Assembly (NCBI RefSeq): GCF_949628265.1
Contig: NC_088787.1
Location: 25,286,501 to 25,350,500 of the forward strand
Source: Cloeon dipterum
Taxonomy: Eukaryota > Arthropoda > Insecta > Ephemeroptera > Baetidae
Reading direction: 5' to 3'
Length of the DNA stretch: 64,000 nt
Part shown: positions 13,153 through 25,095 of the stretch, one piece after another
Position numbering within the stretch: position 1 is the stretch's first letter
Layout of the letters: every line of letters begins with the position of its first letter
Notes under the pieces: model-generated
Told to the model about the DNA's origin: nothing
Seen by the model: the letters and a program-made list of their open reading frames with translations, nothing else
The model's database searches: none
Position numbers and translations under genes: made by a program

Positions 13153-16100
13153 ATGCTGAAGCACGTGCACATCAGCCCGTGCAGGTCGAGGGCCGACTCG
13201 GTGAGCCTGTGCTCGAGCACCAGCCACTCGAGTCTGGGCGGCTCTTCGCCCCCGGAGCCCCTCAGCTCGCGCTCCTCCAGCTACAGCTCGCTCAACGAGG
13301 CCATCCCCAACATGGTGAGTTTTAAGAAATGAAACCATATGTTGCCTGCCCGGCAAAAAAGCAGGACCGCCGCCGCGACTCGTTCAATCTGGTGTGCGAG
13401 TGAGATGAAAAAAGGGGAGTGTTTTTTTCTCGTGGCGCAGGGGGAGATCGAGAAATGTTTTCAATTCCATTAGCGCTGTTTTGTTTCACACGCTGCTCTT
13501 CATAAACTGAAATGAGTGTTTGTAATATTTAGCAATCGTGAAGATCGCGGAGATGTTGGGAACTGGAGAGTAAAATCTGCGCGCAAGCAGAAACTACTGT
13601 TTTTTTAAACGCGCGCAAGGTCAGAGGCAACACATTGTTTTGCATTTTCTCGTACCGCACACGCTCTCAAGAAAAGCATGTTGTGCAAAAGTAAGCAGCG
13701 TTCCCTTTTTAGCTACTCATTATTTTAACACTCTCATGGAGCAAACAATTCCGAACGCATTCCGTTTGAATAGTTGGTTGACGCTGGAATTTTTATCGGG
13801 AGGCGCCAACACGACACAATAAGGCACAATAAAATATGAAATTCATGGACCCGACCCGGATCGTTTGGCAGGTGAAAAAAAATGAATGAACACATTTGTG
13901 GAATCTTTTTTCTTCTCTCCCCCCGCGACTGAGTCAATGCTTCGTAGGAGACGCGTGAGAATTCCCATAAGAGGCAGTTTACACACTCGAGAGAAGGACC
14001 AGCGGTGAATTTCCCCCTCATTGTAATTGAGAGTATCATATAGTACGCTGCTCATCCCGAAAATCGTCAGCACCTTTTTTCTCACTCGCTTTCCGATGCA
14101 AGGATTCCTGCGAGGCCACAAAGGACCGGGATTAGGTCGGCGGCGTGAGAATGGGAAAGTTTCCCGTTGACACTCGATGACCAAAAGCACTTTTGTGAGA
14201 AACGCGTATCATTTGCTGGAACCGTTTTTTGCTCAAAGTCGATGGTGATTGTGATGTATTCAATAGTAATTTGCTTGTGCAGACGTTTAACTCTCTGCTG
14301 AGAGAAGTCAGTCGTCGAATTTCTCTCTTTCGTCCTGTGGAGTTGTCGACGCATGCACAATCAGACAAACAGACCTACATTTCCATGCCGCCCTCGTTTG
14401 CAATACAAGCTGATTCATTTCACTGCTTCAATCGCTTTGTATTGCTTACATGAATTTTCTTTAGGACACATGCAAAAGTATCGGAAGCAATCGACCGAAG
14501 ACAAGCATTGTTGAATTGTTTTCGACACAATTGAAAAGTAACAATTATTATTGCTTGCCAAAATTGGACAAAATAAGTTACTGGAATGCAGAATTGCGAT
14601 ATAACCAGGAACGTATATTTTCTCTGCAGTCTTTCAAAAAACTTCGTTTAGACCTTCAAAAGCCAACGACCCTGAGTTTTGTTTATTTCGGTTTGTCGCG
14701 TAAAACCGCAGTAAAAAATATTAAATGTCATGTGATTGTGAGTAATGTGAGCGTAATTTTCGTTTCCTCTCTCGTTGCTCACTCATAAAATCCACTGAAA
14801 AGGAACAGCTTATTGATTATAATTCTCTTTGTCTACTGCGCGACGACCACTTCCTGGTAGCAAATAAATATTCGAGCGCGGAACATCAAAAGCATAATCT
14901 CGAGCGCTCGAAAAGGTACTTTTTATGACCTTGCGCTGCGACAACGTCCTGGATGCTAGAATAAGGATCTAATACCGCGTCATTCGTAGTTTGCTGCCCC
15001 TGTTCCACGTTCTGCAATTGACGTCACAAAATTCGCGTATTGCGATTTTCGCAGCGTGCGATCTGACGCTCCGATTGCCCGAGCGAGAGACAATTCGCCG
15101 ACGGCCTTGCTTGTCAATCTGCATTTTCTCACTTTTAATTAATGAGGAGGGTGTGGTCGTGCGGTGAGTGGTGCGCCGGCCGAGCTTTTCAACCAAACCA
15201 CTGAACACACATCCGTGACAAATGCACATAGTGCTCTACATTCAGACAGAAAAATTTATTTAAGTTTTTGTCGACTCAAATTTCAATTACAAATTGAAAA
15301 CAGATGAACTTTCCTGCTTGCCGACAGATAAAATAGAAATGATGAAAGCATCGCAACGCAGCTGATCCTTGGCTCTCGTTCGACCCGCGCTGTCACGAGT
15401 GCCCTAATGACTCGCTCAAGTGGCATCTCCTCCTCCACGGGCCTTGATTATGATTAAACATCTGCATGCATACACATGCGTATGAAGTCAACATCCAATA
15501 TACGCTATCCAGACTGGCGTCAATGGCTGCCGTCATCGAGCATAAACGAGAGGAATTGGAGAACAAGCGCATTATAATGTCCTCTTTGGCAATGCCAGTG
15601 GCACAGCCGGGTGCGATTAAAATTCCAAAATAATCTTTACAAGGTTAATGACTGGTAATTTCACATTTCATTTTAAACTTAACATACATAACCATTGCTG
15701 TGAAACATAATGCTACTAGAATTTTTCTCTTAGCTAAATTTTTGCCTTAAAAATGAAAAATATGTGCTCGTGCCCGTTCCTTTTTGTTTTTTGGGCCAAA
15801 ACTCGAATCAGTATGCGCCCCTCCGCAGTGCAGAAGGCACCATACAAATTTTTCTTTAATTAGATTTAAGGTCTTTTAATCTTTATTGCAGCAAGAACAA
15901 GGTGAAAAATCACATTTTTTTCTAGAAATTCATCTCAGCTGTATAGTTTTGAGCACGGCTTAAATTTCTTTTATCCTTTTTTGCGACCTCAAAAAATGTT
16001 ACATACAAGAAGCCAGTTATGATACAAACCGAATTCGACCCTAATTAAACGATTTAGATGCATATCTAGTGAGGAGAGGATTAAAACAACATATGGAATC

Positions 16101-19100
16101 CGTTTAGCTGGAGCAGCGAAACAAGCAGGCGCTAGACAAACAAATGGGGAAATAAAAACACTCGAGCGCAGTGGCGGCAGCGACTGGAGCCGCTGGCATC
16201 GAGCAACAGCAGCAGGATGAAAATAATTACTCGCGTCACAACGTCCTGTTGCAGCCGCGCACGCCGAGAGCAGCATTGTATATTGTGCTCCTCTAGCAGC
16301 TTCAGCATCCCTTTCCAGACCCATAAATTTACACACACGACATTCCTTCATCATCGTTTATTTCTTATTTTATTGCTGCTGCTGCTGCTGATAGTGCTCG
16401 GCTTTCAGCCCCCTGCTTTTGTCTCGAGGAAGAATGGGAAAGCTTTGAACTCTCTCTCGTTTCTTCAACTCTTCCAGCACTAACTACTACTGTCATGTCC
16501 GAAGCTCCCTTTATAAATATATCTGTATGCTTCCCTCCGTCACGTCTCTTTTATTCAAAAGCTTCATCTGTCAAGCGAGCCTTCATTCAAAACGGGCCAC
16601 ACACGTATGAAAAAACCGGTAGAAAAACGTCTCCTTTTACCTGCCCACGCATCAGAATCCGTTCCTAGCTGCTTGTAAATTATTCCATATTTTTAACATA
16701 TTCGAGCTGGAGGCTTAGAAACATTCGGGCATTTTATCTCGGTGGCAACGATGTTAATATTTCAACGATCGAATAAAGCAAATAAAACCGAGCCCTCTCG
16801 ATATCTGGAAATCCTCGAAAGCGAGGACAAGGCTCGTCACTGTCCAATATTCGGTCGAGGCGTCGAGCCCAAGATCTCAATCAGGGCGGCGATTTGTAAA
16901 CATGGAATAGTCGCGAAAAACGTTCGCGGAAAGGGAACAGAGGCGTCGCCTTTATTGGGGGCGCGCGCGCGGGGCTCCGAATTCATTATTTCCACTGCTT
17001 GCGCCGCCGTCGGAGCTAGATAGCGCCGTTTTTGCCGTTGTCGGAGAATAATCACTGCAATTGAAGAGAGCACTCCCGCTGCTCCGAGAGTGTGTGTTTA
17101 TTTACAGAATATAAAACGCAACACAAGGCGTCCGCTTTGTTGAATGTTAGAATCGAGGAGCGGAATCGAATTATCGCAATCGCACACCAAATTATACACG
17201 GCTAACTGCAGTTTTTGATCATTTCCATCTGGTTGAGATTGGAATTTTCGCGAACATAAGCAAGAATGATTGAGTGAGCATGAAATAAACACCATAATAT
17301 GATACTGAGGTTTACAAGGTGGTGCTCTCCTGATTCTCCAAGAATAAAAATATTCTTTCTTGTTTTTTAGGTTTTAAAAGCATTCATATTTTTTATTATG
17401 ATTTGGTGTCATCAGAAAAATTCTTAATACTCTAGTACTCTATAAATTGTAGCTGAAAATTAACCTTCTTAAACATAACACAAATCTAAAAAAAACATTT
17501 CTGGAAAACCGTCTTGATTAGTTCGCTTTCTGTTTAACGAATCGCAGCAAAAAAAATTCCTGAAACATTCCGTGCACAAATCTTTTTCTCTCTTGCCAAA
17601 TGTCTACATTTTATTCTACTTCTTCTGATTCCATCCTTGAGCGCTTCCGCCTGCAATTTTTTTTGCAGGTCAACAGCCTCACGTGGCAAATTCACTTTTT
17701 TTCAAACCATGTAGAGGTGACAGTTGGCTGCGAACTGATATTCATCAATCCGCGGGCTGAGTGCGGCCAAGTATGCTGAGGAATCTCCACCCTCGCGCTT
17801 TCCGGTGGGTGCGCGCGGCGGCGGCGTTCGAAAAGTGATTTTGGTATTCATGCAGAGTCACAGTCGCGGCCTTTGTGTTAACAGCTGCTGCGTACGTTCT
17901 TGTGAGGCACACGTGCGCCACACGTGTGCGTTTCCATGAGCAAAAAACCCTAAAATAATAATCCGAGATTCAGCATAACATGTACGTTCGATTATGAAAC
18001 AAAATGTGTCCATTAAATTTAATTGCGGAATTAAATAGACAAGGAAAACATATATAATAATAACATCCGGCAAGAGAACGATCGCACTGCTATGCAACAT
18101 GCATGTTTCGCAAATTTGAATTGTCGCTGTAAAGCAGGAGTTGCATTCATTCCGAGTATTTTTTACGAGGGCGTGCGACCGGAATGCTGCCGCCATTACC
18201 ATTAATTGGTCCGTTTTTGTGAATATAGGGTGAAAGTAGTACCTCGTGTAATGATAGTAATATTCAGTGCGCCATATATGCACCCATAAAAAGAGAAATT
18301 TATCCAAACGAAGGTGACAGCGTCCGGTCTATTGCAGTGTTATTGATTATATTTACGTTCCATTGTCTACGCGTCCAGAAAAGAGCCGTGAAAACATTTG
18401 TTCTGAGACAAACGAGCCGGGCAGCTTTTTGTGTGTATTTATTGTTGCGTTTCATGGATGCAACGGATTTGCAGCTCAATTTTGTCAGCTCCACGCGTAA
18501 CTGTTCCTATTTCACACCTTTAGATAAATGCATTTTATGGGCGTTGGAGCAATGGTCAAGCGGTCAAATGCCGATTTTTGTCGGATGGAGCGAACAGAAA
18601 ATTCCCACAGCACCGATGATACTTTACTCTAAAGACGCTATAAAAATGCGGTTTGTGTATTTCGGATGAAAATTGATTCACGCGGCTGCTCCGGCCGGCA
18701 TCACCGTCCTTTTGTTCCACTAACGAGAGAGACTAATTGTTGCAAAGGAAGCCGACCAGATTCCAACAAGCGTGAGAATACCAGCAGCTCCCGCGTAGAC
18801 AGCGGACCATTATGTAATAAACGAATAAAAGCGGCACTCTATCGTTCTCGATCTATATTGCCTGTCGTCGGAAGCATATGCTTCGTCTTTTTACCAAGCA
18901 GGCTTATCTAATGCTGTACAGAATTACACAGCTCTTTGTCGCCAGCCACAACAAATCGTAAACAATAAAATTCAAAATAAATTGATTTTATATCGTTTTG
19001 CACCAATAAATGACTAATTGAGCGTGTTTTTATTTATTTGCTGCAGACGACTATCAAGGTGTACGCACAGTGCCTGCGCCCAGACATTGAGTACAAGACT

Positions 19101-21651
19101 CTGTCAATTTCGTTCTCCAGCACCAGCCTCGAGGTGATCCAGGCGCTACTCGGCAAATTCCGCATGCGACACAAGGACCCGAAGCTCTTCTACCTCACCA
19201 TGGAAGTTGCTGTTCGCAGAGCAGGTGAATATCCCTTCAACAGTTATATTAAAAAAAGACGAGTCTAGGTGGATTTGGGAGGACTGCAAAAGCTTCCTGA
19301 CTCGCTACTTGCTCTTTTACACCTTTCCAGCATGCGTAATTTAATATCACGGAATCTAGCGTTTTAATTAAAGACCTCGATGCGGGGACAAAAACTCGAA
19401 CTGGTGTCCCTCTGGACTGGGCATCTTCTAATGAAGTCTGTGCGCGCATGTGATTCGTCCTCGATTTAATTGGGACACGGAGTTTTCGCGAGTTATTCGA
19501 AATCAGGGGGTTGCCCATCGTGAAAGAGGTGAAAGGATCTACATAAATATATCTTTGATTTTTTCCAGGCTGTTCCTCTTAATTTTACTTCATTTGTTGC
19601 TATTAAAACATTGTGCAATGCAGGCAACCATTGCTGAACGAGTGTTAAGGAAGTTGCATAACCTCAATCCCAAATCTCAAGCTCTGCCTCTCTCTCTCTC
19701 TCTCTCTCTCTTTCGTTTAGAGTTCAATATTAAACTCCTTGCACTTAACGCTAAGTGCACCATATTATAAGAGTTGCAATATGGTGACTATAATGACTGG
19801 CCTAAATGCAATGTGACAGCTCTCATTCACAGTTAGGATTATATTGGAAAGACGTAAATCCGTTTTTCGCACGCTTTCCGGTCCGAGAGCACGCACATGT
19901 CGCCTTAAATCGTCTGCGGTTCAAGAATCGGCTTTTTATCCGGAACACCCGCAACATTGTGTGGCTTCTCAATCAGCGCACAATTACCCCACCCGCGGGT
20001 GGCTGCGTGTGTGTGTGCATTCTGCCGTCGAAAAGTGCTTTACTCCTCGCGTGCATTGCGATCGGAAGCTCAGCCGCAGTCTATATTTTTTGCCAGGCTC
20101 AAAGTGGCGAGTCATTGACTTGTGTCGGTTCCGTTTGTAAAAAAGGAAGGAAAACCATTGAGCGGAACAAAATCAGTCGCGTGTGCTCTGATCCATCACT
20201 TGTCTAAATGAGAGACCTATTCAGAGCATGAGGTTTTCAAAGGGCAAGCTCTGATTCTATTCTTTTGTTGCCGAACGTGATCCTATTAGTTCCGTCCTAT
20301 AACTAGATTACAAATCCAGAGACTCTCACACCATTTCTAATTTTCTGGGCACTTTGTTCCGGTAGAAATAGTAAAAATATCAACAATTCGTGAAATATTT
20401 TTCTATCTATTCCCGCAGGAATCCGCACTTCTTTGGTTCTTGACGATGACGCTCGCCCCGCTGAGCTTCAATCTTGCCATCCGAAAGGAGATTCGAGGTA
20501 ATATTTTTTTATTACTTGAGCGTGAAGGATACGCAAAAATATGCGATTTTATAGGTGGTGATATTAAAAATTTATTGCCTTTCAGATTTGCTCTGCAAGC
20601 CCGGCAGGGTGGTCTTGTGAAAATTTATGACAGCGTCTTGATGTCAGGGGTGAGTTACTTTTATTTTTTCCCTTCGCCATCAAATTGAATTCAAATTTTC
20701 GCCTGCAGTCCCAGTACAAAAGTCTGCACATATCCGAGAAGACCACAGTAGACGAGTTGATCCAGATCCTCCTCAACTGCTACAACAGCAAGGAGCGTAA
20801 GGAGCTGTTCTCCCTCTTCGTGGTGCGTCCCTCCGAGGAGTACCAGCGAAAGCTGCACCACGAGGATCTGCCCCTGCAGGTGCAGCAGTCGTGGGGGTCG
20901 CACTCCGACGCACACTTCAGACTGCACAGGAATCCGGATAGAGACAGGCCGAGACGAAAAATCGGGGTAAATGAATTTTTAACTATTTTCAGACTTCATA
21001 AAAAACAATAAAAAAATAAAAATATATATTTAAATAATAATGGCATCCAAAAGGCGCCTGGATAAATGTTTTCAAGTGCCATTTTACAATCAATTCGAGT
21101 TTAATTTCATAAGTGTAGCTTAAATTATTGTTGAAAAATCTCCTGGTTTATATGGAAATAATTTTTGCAAATACTCAATAAGGTGCTATGAAAAAACCTT
21201 AAAAAGAGGAAATGAAATATAACCATCACATTACTAAAATTGAAAATTTTGTTTCAAAATATTACTGTATAAATAATTTTTTAATTTCGTACTGTCATTT
21301 TAGTTACAGGAGCAATGGTGCCGTGAAATTGGCCTGCCGCCTCCACCCCCAAGCTCGCAGAACCACAACCTGCTGCGCACCTACGAGCAGCAGCTGCCGC
21401 CCATCCTGCCACGAAGGGACCCAACGGGCCTGCTGAGGCAACAGCAGCAGCAGACCATCAGAGCGCAGATCACCTACATGCCCACCAGCATCCCTATGAG
21501 GCATTACAACCAGAATAACTACAGCAACAACAACCGGAGGATGTCACGCCCGTCGAGTCTGCTTGAGAACCCTGTGCCGCAGTTCCAGGCACTGCAGATC
21601 GCCAAACCTGTCCACTCGTACAAAGAGTACGAAAACTACCTGTACATCTAA
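13153..21651 (+). CDS. Tandem Ras-association (RA) domain protein
   Basis: Six coding exons give 360 residues: 13153-13314, 19047-19224, 20419-20497, 20586-20649, 20709-20966 and 21310-21651, all with GT-AG borders and matching phase. Residues 1-54 are Ser-rich. Residues about 55-149 form a first ubiquitin-like RA fold, beginning with a KVYAQCLRPDIEYKTL segment that resembles the second RA domain of afadin. Residues about 150-240 form a second RA domain (KIYDSVLMSG onward). The tail (248-360) is rich in Pro, Gln and Asn with a short poly-Gln and ends in Tyr-rich YKEYENYLYI. RA domains bind GTP-loaded Ras/Rap-type GTPases, so an adaptor or effector role is inferred. No kinase, GEF, PDZ or dilute domain is seen. 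The start is the first ATG after the acceptor at 13130, but the frame is open upstream within that exon (WCWFLAR), so an earlier start in an unseen exon is possible. I recognise the fold but cannot name the family. Confidence 0.85.
13315..19046 (+). other. First coding intron of the RA-domain gene
   Basis: This 5.7-kb intron (donor GTGAGT, acceptor CTGCAG) contains no supported gene. It carries GC-rich islands near 16130-16480, 16840-17090 and 17760-17940. The last island holds two CACGTG E-boxes 11 bp apart. Confidence 0.7.
17910..17926. promoter_or_regulatory. Paired CACGTG E-boxes
   Basis: Two palindromic CACGTG motifs start at 17910 and 17921, 11 bp apart or one helical turn. bHLH dimers bind this motif, and paired E-boxes are typical of clock-controlled enhancers. 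The site lies in the large intron of the RA-domain gene. Function is inferred. Confidence 0.4.
19295..19440 (+). repeat. Dispersed SINE-like repeat, diverged copy 2
   Basis: The segment around CTCGCTACTTGCT, CACCTTTCCAGCATGCGT and CTAGCGTTTT matches the reverse complement of 24860-24985. It then continues through a CCTCGATGCGGGGACA segment that parallels the same repeat. It lies in the intron between coding exons 2 and 3 of the RA-domain gene. Confidence 0.55.
19688..19712. repeat. CT dinucleotide microsatellite
   Basis: About 12 TC units, inside an intron of the RA-domain gene. Confidence 0.85.
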
Positions 21652-21857
21652 TCAGAGGTGAGTTCGCGACCTAAAACTGATTAAAGCTTCTCTCGATTTT
21701 ATTTAATTTACTTACTGAAACAAACAAACAAACAAGACCCGCACTCACAGATTTTTTTTAATTTTAATCAATTATGAGGGGGAAAATTACTTGAATTTAA
21801 ATGTTTTTATCTAAGAGACAAACTAACAAAGATTTACTCGAAGCTTTTGAATTATTA

Positions 21858-22104
21858 AATTGATTTTACTATGACAACTCCCATAGGCAATTAACAAGGA
21901 ATGGTAAGCTAATAAGTCGAAAAATCATAAAAAGAAAATAATATCTAATATCAAACGCGCTCTCAAAATTACAGCAGCTGTTTAGGCCCCGCTGCGATAG
22001 TAGGAGAGCCTGTGATATTATTTTACTGTTATGATTTTTAGACTTATTAGCCTTCCATTCCTTGTAAATTGCCTATAAAAATAGCAATTATTGTAAAATC
22101 AATA
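21858..22104. mobile_element. MITE-like foldback element
   Basis: The two ends are imperfect inverted repeats. TTGATTTTAC near 21860 pairs with GTAAAATCAA near 22092. The segment about 21883-21930 (ATAGGCAATT, CAAGGAATGG, GCTAATAAGTC, AAAAATCATAA) pairs with 22029-22076. The element is about 245 bp with a central unpaired part of roughly 100 nt and no coding capacity. It lies 0.2 kb after the stop codon of the RA-domain gene, probably inside a 3' UTR intron. Confidence 0.6.
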
Positions 22105-23054
22105 TACACATATAATAATGAAACTCACCCCACATGGATTTTTAAATTTATTGTTGCAGAATGCTGTTAGACGTTGATGTGTAAATGTGAAGAATCTCAA
22201 GTCACCAGTGCAAGCTGAATTTGAAAAGCGCATGCAGGTGCTGTCGCCTCTAGTCGGAGCTTTTGATTTGTAGCCAAAGAAAGCGCAGAGAGCTTTTTGC
22301 GTAAACACAGGTGCTGATTTATGATGAAAAGCACACAAATGCCTATACTTGGCAGCGCAATCCAAAAGTTTATGTTTTTTCTGCGATCTTCCAGTGATTA
22401 TCTCCTTGATAGGAAAAAAAATTTGTCTTGTTTGATAGTTAAAATTGCTGCCAAGTTTGTGCGAGAGACATTCATTTACTCTAAACAAATTTTTATTTTG
22501 AACACAATATTAAAAATATATTCCCAGGTAACCAATAGAAGTGGCAGATTGCATTATAGAAAATATGTTGTGTGGTTCGCATTTTTACTAGCAATTTGTA
22601 AGAAGTGCAACAGCAAACAAATTCTGTGCTCTGCATTTCATATCAAGTATAATATATTATAGTTTATCTTCCATAATCCTTAAATGGAAACCAAAGAGAT
22701 AAATGCGTGTTAATTGTCTAGTGAGAAATGTTCAAGTCTTCAAAGATAATAAATAAGAATAGATAAATCAAATATGGCATTTATTATTGTAAAAAAATTC
22801 TTGCAAACAAAAAGGAAGCATTATGACTAAAAATTTGGCATTAAATACGGTTAGAAATTCAATATTAGGTTGTCATTTCCTCCAAACCTTTTAAAAACTT
22901 CGCTAAAATAGCTGCGTGAGCAATTAGAAGCGCCTCGCAAGCATGAAAATGAAAGGTTTGTTTCATACATGTCCAGAATGTCAACTTCCCCCGTATTGGG
23001 AAGAAATACAAATATGTTTTTCAGCATGGTGCTAAACTGAATGAACGAATTCTT

Positions 23055-24400
23055 TTAGAAGACAATGTTGAAGGTCTCAAGTTGACTCAAAATCCTTTGT
23101 GCCGAAATCAAAGTTGTCACGTAACAAAATTCGTCTAAGTCAAAATTAGGAGCTCCTAATGTGACTTTCTCGAGTTGGGGGGTAGACAAAATATTTGATA
23201 GCACATATGGTCGTCCTAATGCTCCTAAAATATTTTGAAAATTTAAAAAATGATGGCCAAGGAAGTTAATTGAAACATACGCTGTTATTCATTTAAGCTC
23301 TTTCAGCAGTGCAAATGATTGTAGTGGCATGTGGCAATCGTCTATTGCCACTTCTATATCAGGCTCAACTTCTCCAATTTGGGACAAGCACTGAAGATGC
23401 TGCTGAAACTCGAGCGCACGACTCCACGGAAATGGCTGTTCAAGATGAGCATGTGCAAATTGTGTCCGTATACACATTCAAAAAGCGGTTCATCAACTCT
23501 TGAGACGGATGAATATTCTCCAAGTACAAACACTCGACTTTAGGAAAGTTAAGGAGCGCCCGTATATTGGCCACTCATCTAAGATCCAATTTTTCATCCA
23601 TACAATCTGAAAGAGAAAAATTTCAGACGTTCATGATGGAAAATATGATTTGTGGGGCTAAAATTTGAAATTTAAACGGTGTTTTATTCTCTTCTGTGTG
23701 ACATTGAAAATTTCAAAATTGTATAATTCTCACTTCAGATCGCAAATGTGCTTTGGTCGATATATGATTTATTCGTAGAATAAAATATTTCTCTAAACAA
23801 ATAAAAAATACATCATATATTTAAAAAAATCACATTTATACTCTTGTTTGATGACAGAGTGAATGAGCCTAGTTTCAAGTATCATAATTTATAAATTTTA
23901 AGATAAATTCTTACCTTCTAATTAGTGACGTTAGGTAGCATCTCAGATTTGAGTTACGTGAATCGCGGTATTGCACGAATTGACAAGTGCTGCAGATTGG
24001 ACTGAGACGCGATTTTACAAGCCGCCCTGGTCATGTTAGGGTAGTTGCCATAGCAATGAAATCTCCGATCACGTTGAGATTAATCAGATGCTGGACGCAC
24101 ATGAAAGTGAAAGTCCTACACATACAAGCTCTTTTGAGCCAAACAAATGGGTCGCATAATATGGCTTGCCGCTTTAGTAAAAATGAGCACTTTGAAATAT
24201 CCCAAGGAGTGTTTAAAATATTCTACATCAGCACAAACATTTTCAAAATGTTTGTTGCAGGAGGTTTGTTGACAGATTTCAAGGTACTCCAAATTCGGAA
24301 GATTGTTGCATAGTTCCATTATATCTGTTAGATGTGTTCTAACATTGTTCACCTGCAGCTTTTGTAAGCCTTTCAGTCCGCAAAGGGCGTTCATAATATA
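23055..24400 (-). pseudogene. Decayed leucine-rich-repeat gene
   Basis: Read on the minus strand, several short segments have leucine-rich-repeat spacing. 24116-24394 includes LPNLEYLEIC and GLKGLQKLQV. About 23930-24010 includes NLQHLSIRAIP. About 23480-23606 includes FPKVECLYLEN. 23289-23420 is a further open stretch. 23055-23222 includes TPQLEKVTLGAPNFDLDEF and ends in TAA. Splice-like signals exist (donor near 23911, acceptors near 23607 and 23222), so it once had introns. There are in-frame stops, for example a TGA soon after the 23607 acceptor, and neighbouring pieces fall in different frames. No F-box or other N-terminal domain was found. It is most likely the remains of an F-box/LRR-type gene. 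A live gene with an exon structure I failed to solve is possible. Confidence 0.45.
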
Positions 24401-24701
24401 ATATTCCGACCGTTGTCAGGTATATTATATGTTATTGAACGAAAAAGCTTCAAAAATTACAAAATTATATAGCTGCATATACAGGGCTGTAATTTTGAAA
24501 ATAGCTGACTACAATTACTCTTTTTTAAGCATAATTTTAGTCGGTTTTAGAAGATTTTTCAAGAGACATAGGTTCAGCCCGTTCAGCCCAAGAAACATCG
24601 TGTATTGTCGAAAATTAGCATTATAAAAATATTTTAAAACATTTCTGTCCCGTTTATAATTTTAAAAATATTAACAACGAAATCGAAGAGTGATTTTGAT
24701 T

Positions 24702-24704
<3 letters not shown>

Positions 24705-24737
<33 letters not shown>

Positions 24738-25095
24738 CTTTTTATCCTTGTCCGTCCGAGGACCGGGAAGGGCGCGCACTGCACTAGCACGAATGCTGAA
24801 ACCCGGGTCCCAATAACACCGCGAACGGATAACATGGGCGCACCAGGCCGCACAGGGACCCAGCCCACTGAAGGGCCACTTGCCTCTGCACCGAGGACTG
24901 CATTGAAACGCTAGACATTTGTCCCGTGAAGCCAAATCACGCATGCTGGAAAGGTGCAAACCAGCAAGTAGCGAGTCGGCGCCGGTGCGCCTCCCAGCCC
25001 GTCGAGCAATTTGAGCAATTCGAGTCACTAAACTAACCACTTTTTGCCATCTCTGACATTGGGTAGCCAGTATTAGATCTCCGAACTGCTCAAAT
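24705..25095 (-). mobile_element. SINE-like retroposon with T-tract, copy 3
   Basis: A run of about 30 T at the left end reads as a poly-A tail on the minus strand. Next to it is a GC-rich body of about 360 bp with sharp contrast to the AT-rich flanks. The right half matches 2308-2500 directly, and the body matches 19295-19440 and 62310-62400 in reverse complement. It has no long conserved reading frame. The tail and length favour a non-autonomous retroposon. I could not identify a clear RNA polymerase III box A/box B pair, so tRNA origin is unproven, and no clean target-site duplication was seen. Confidence 0.65.
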
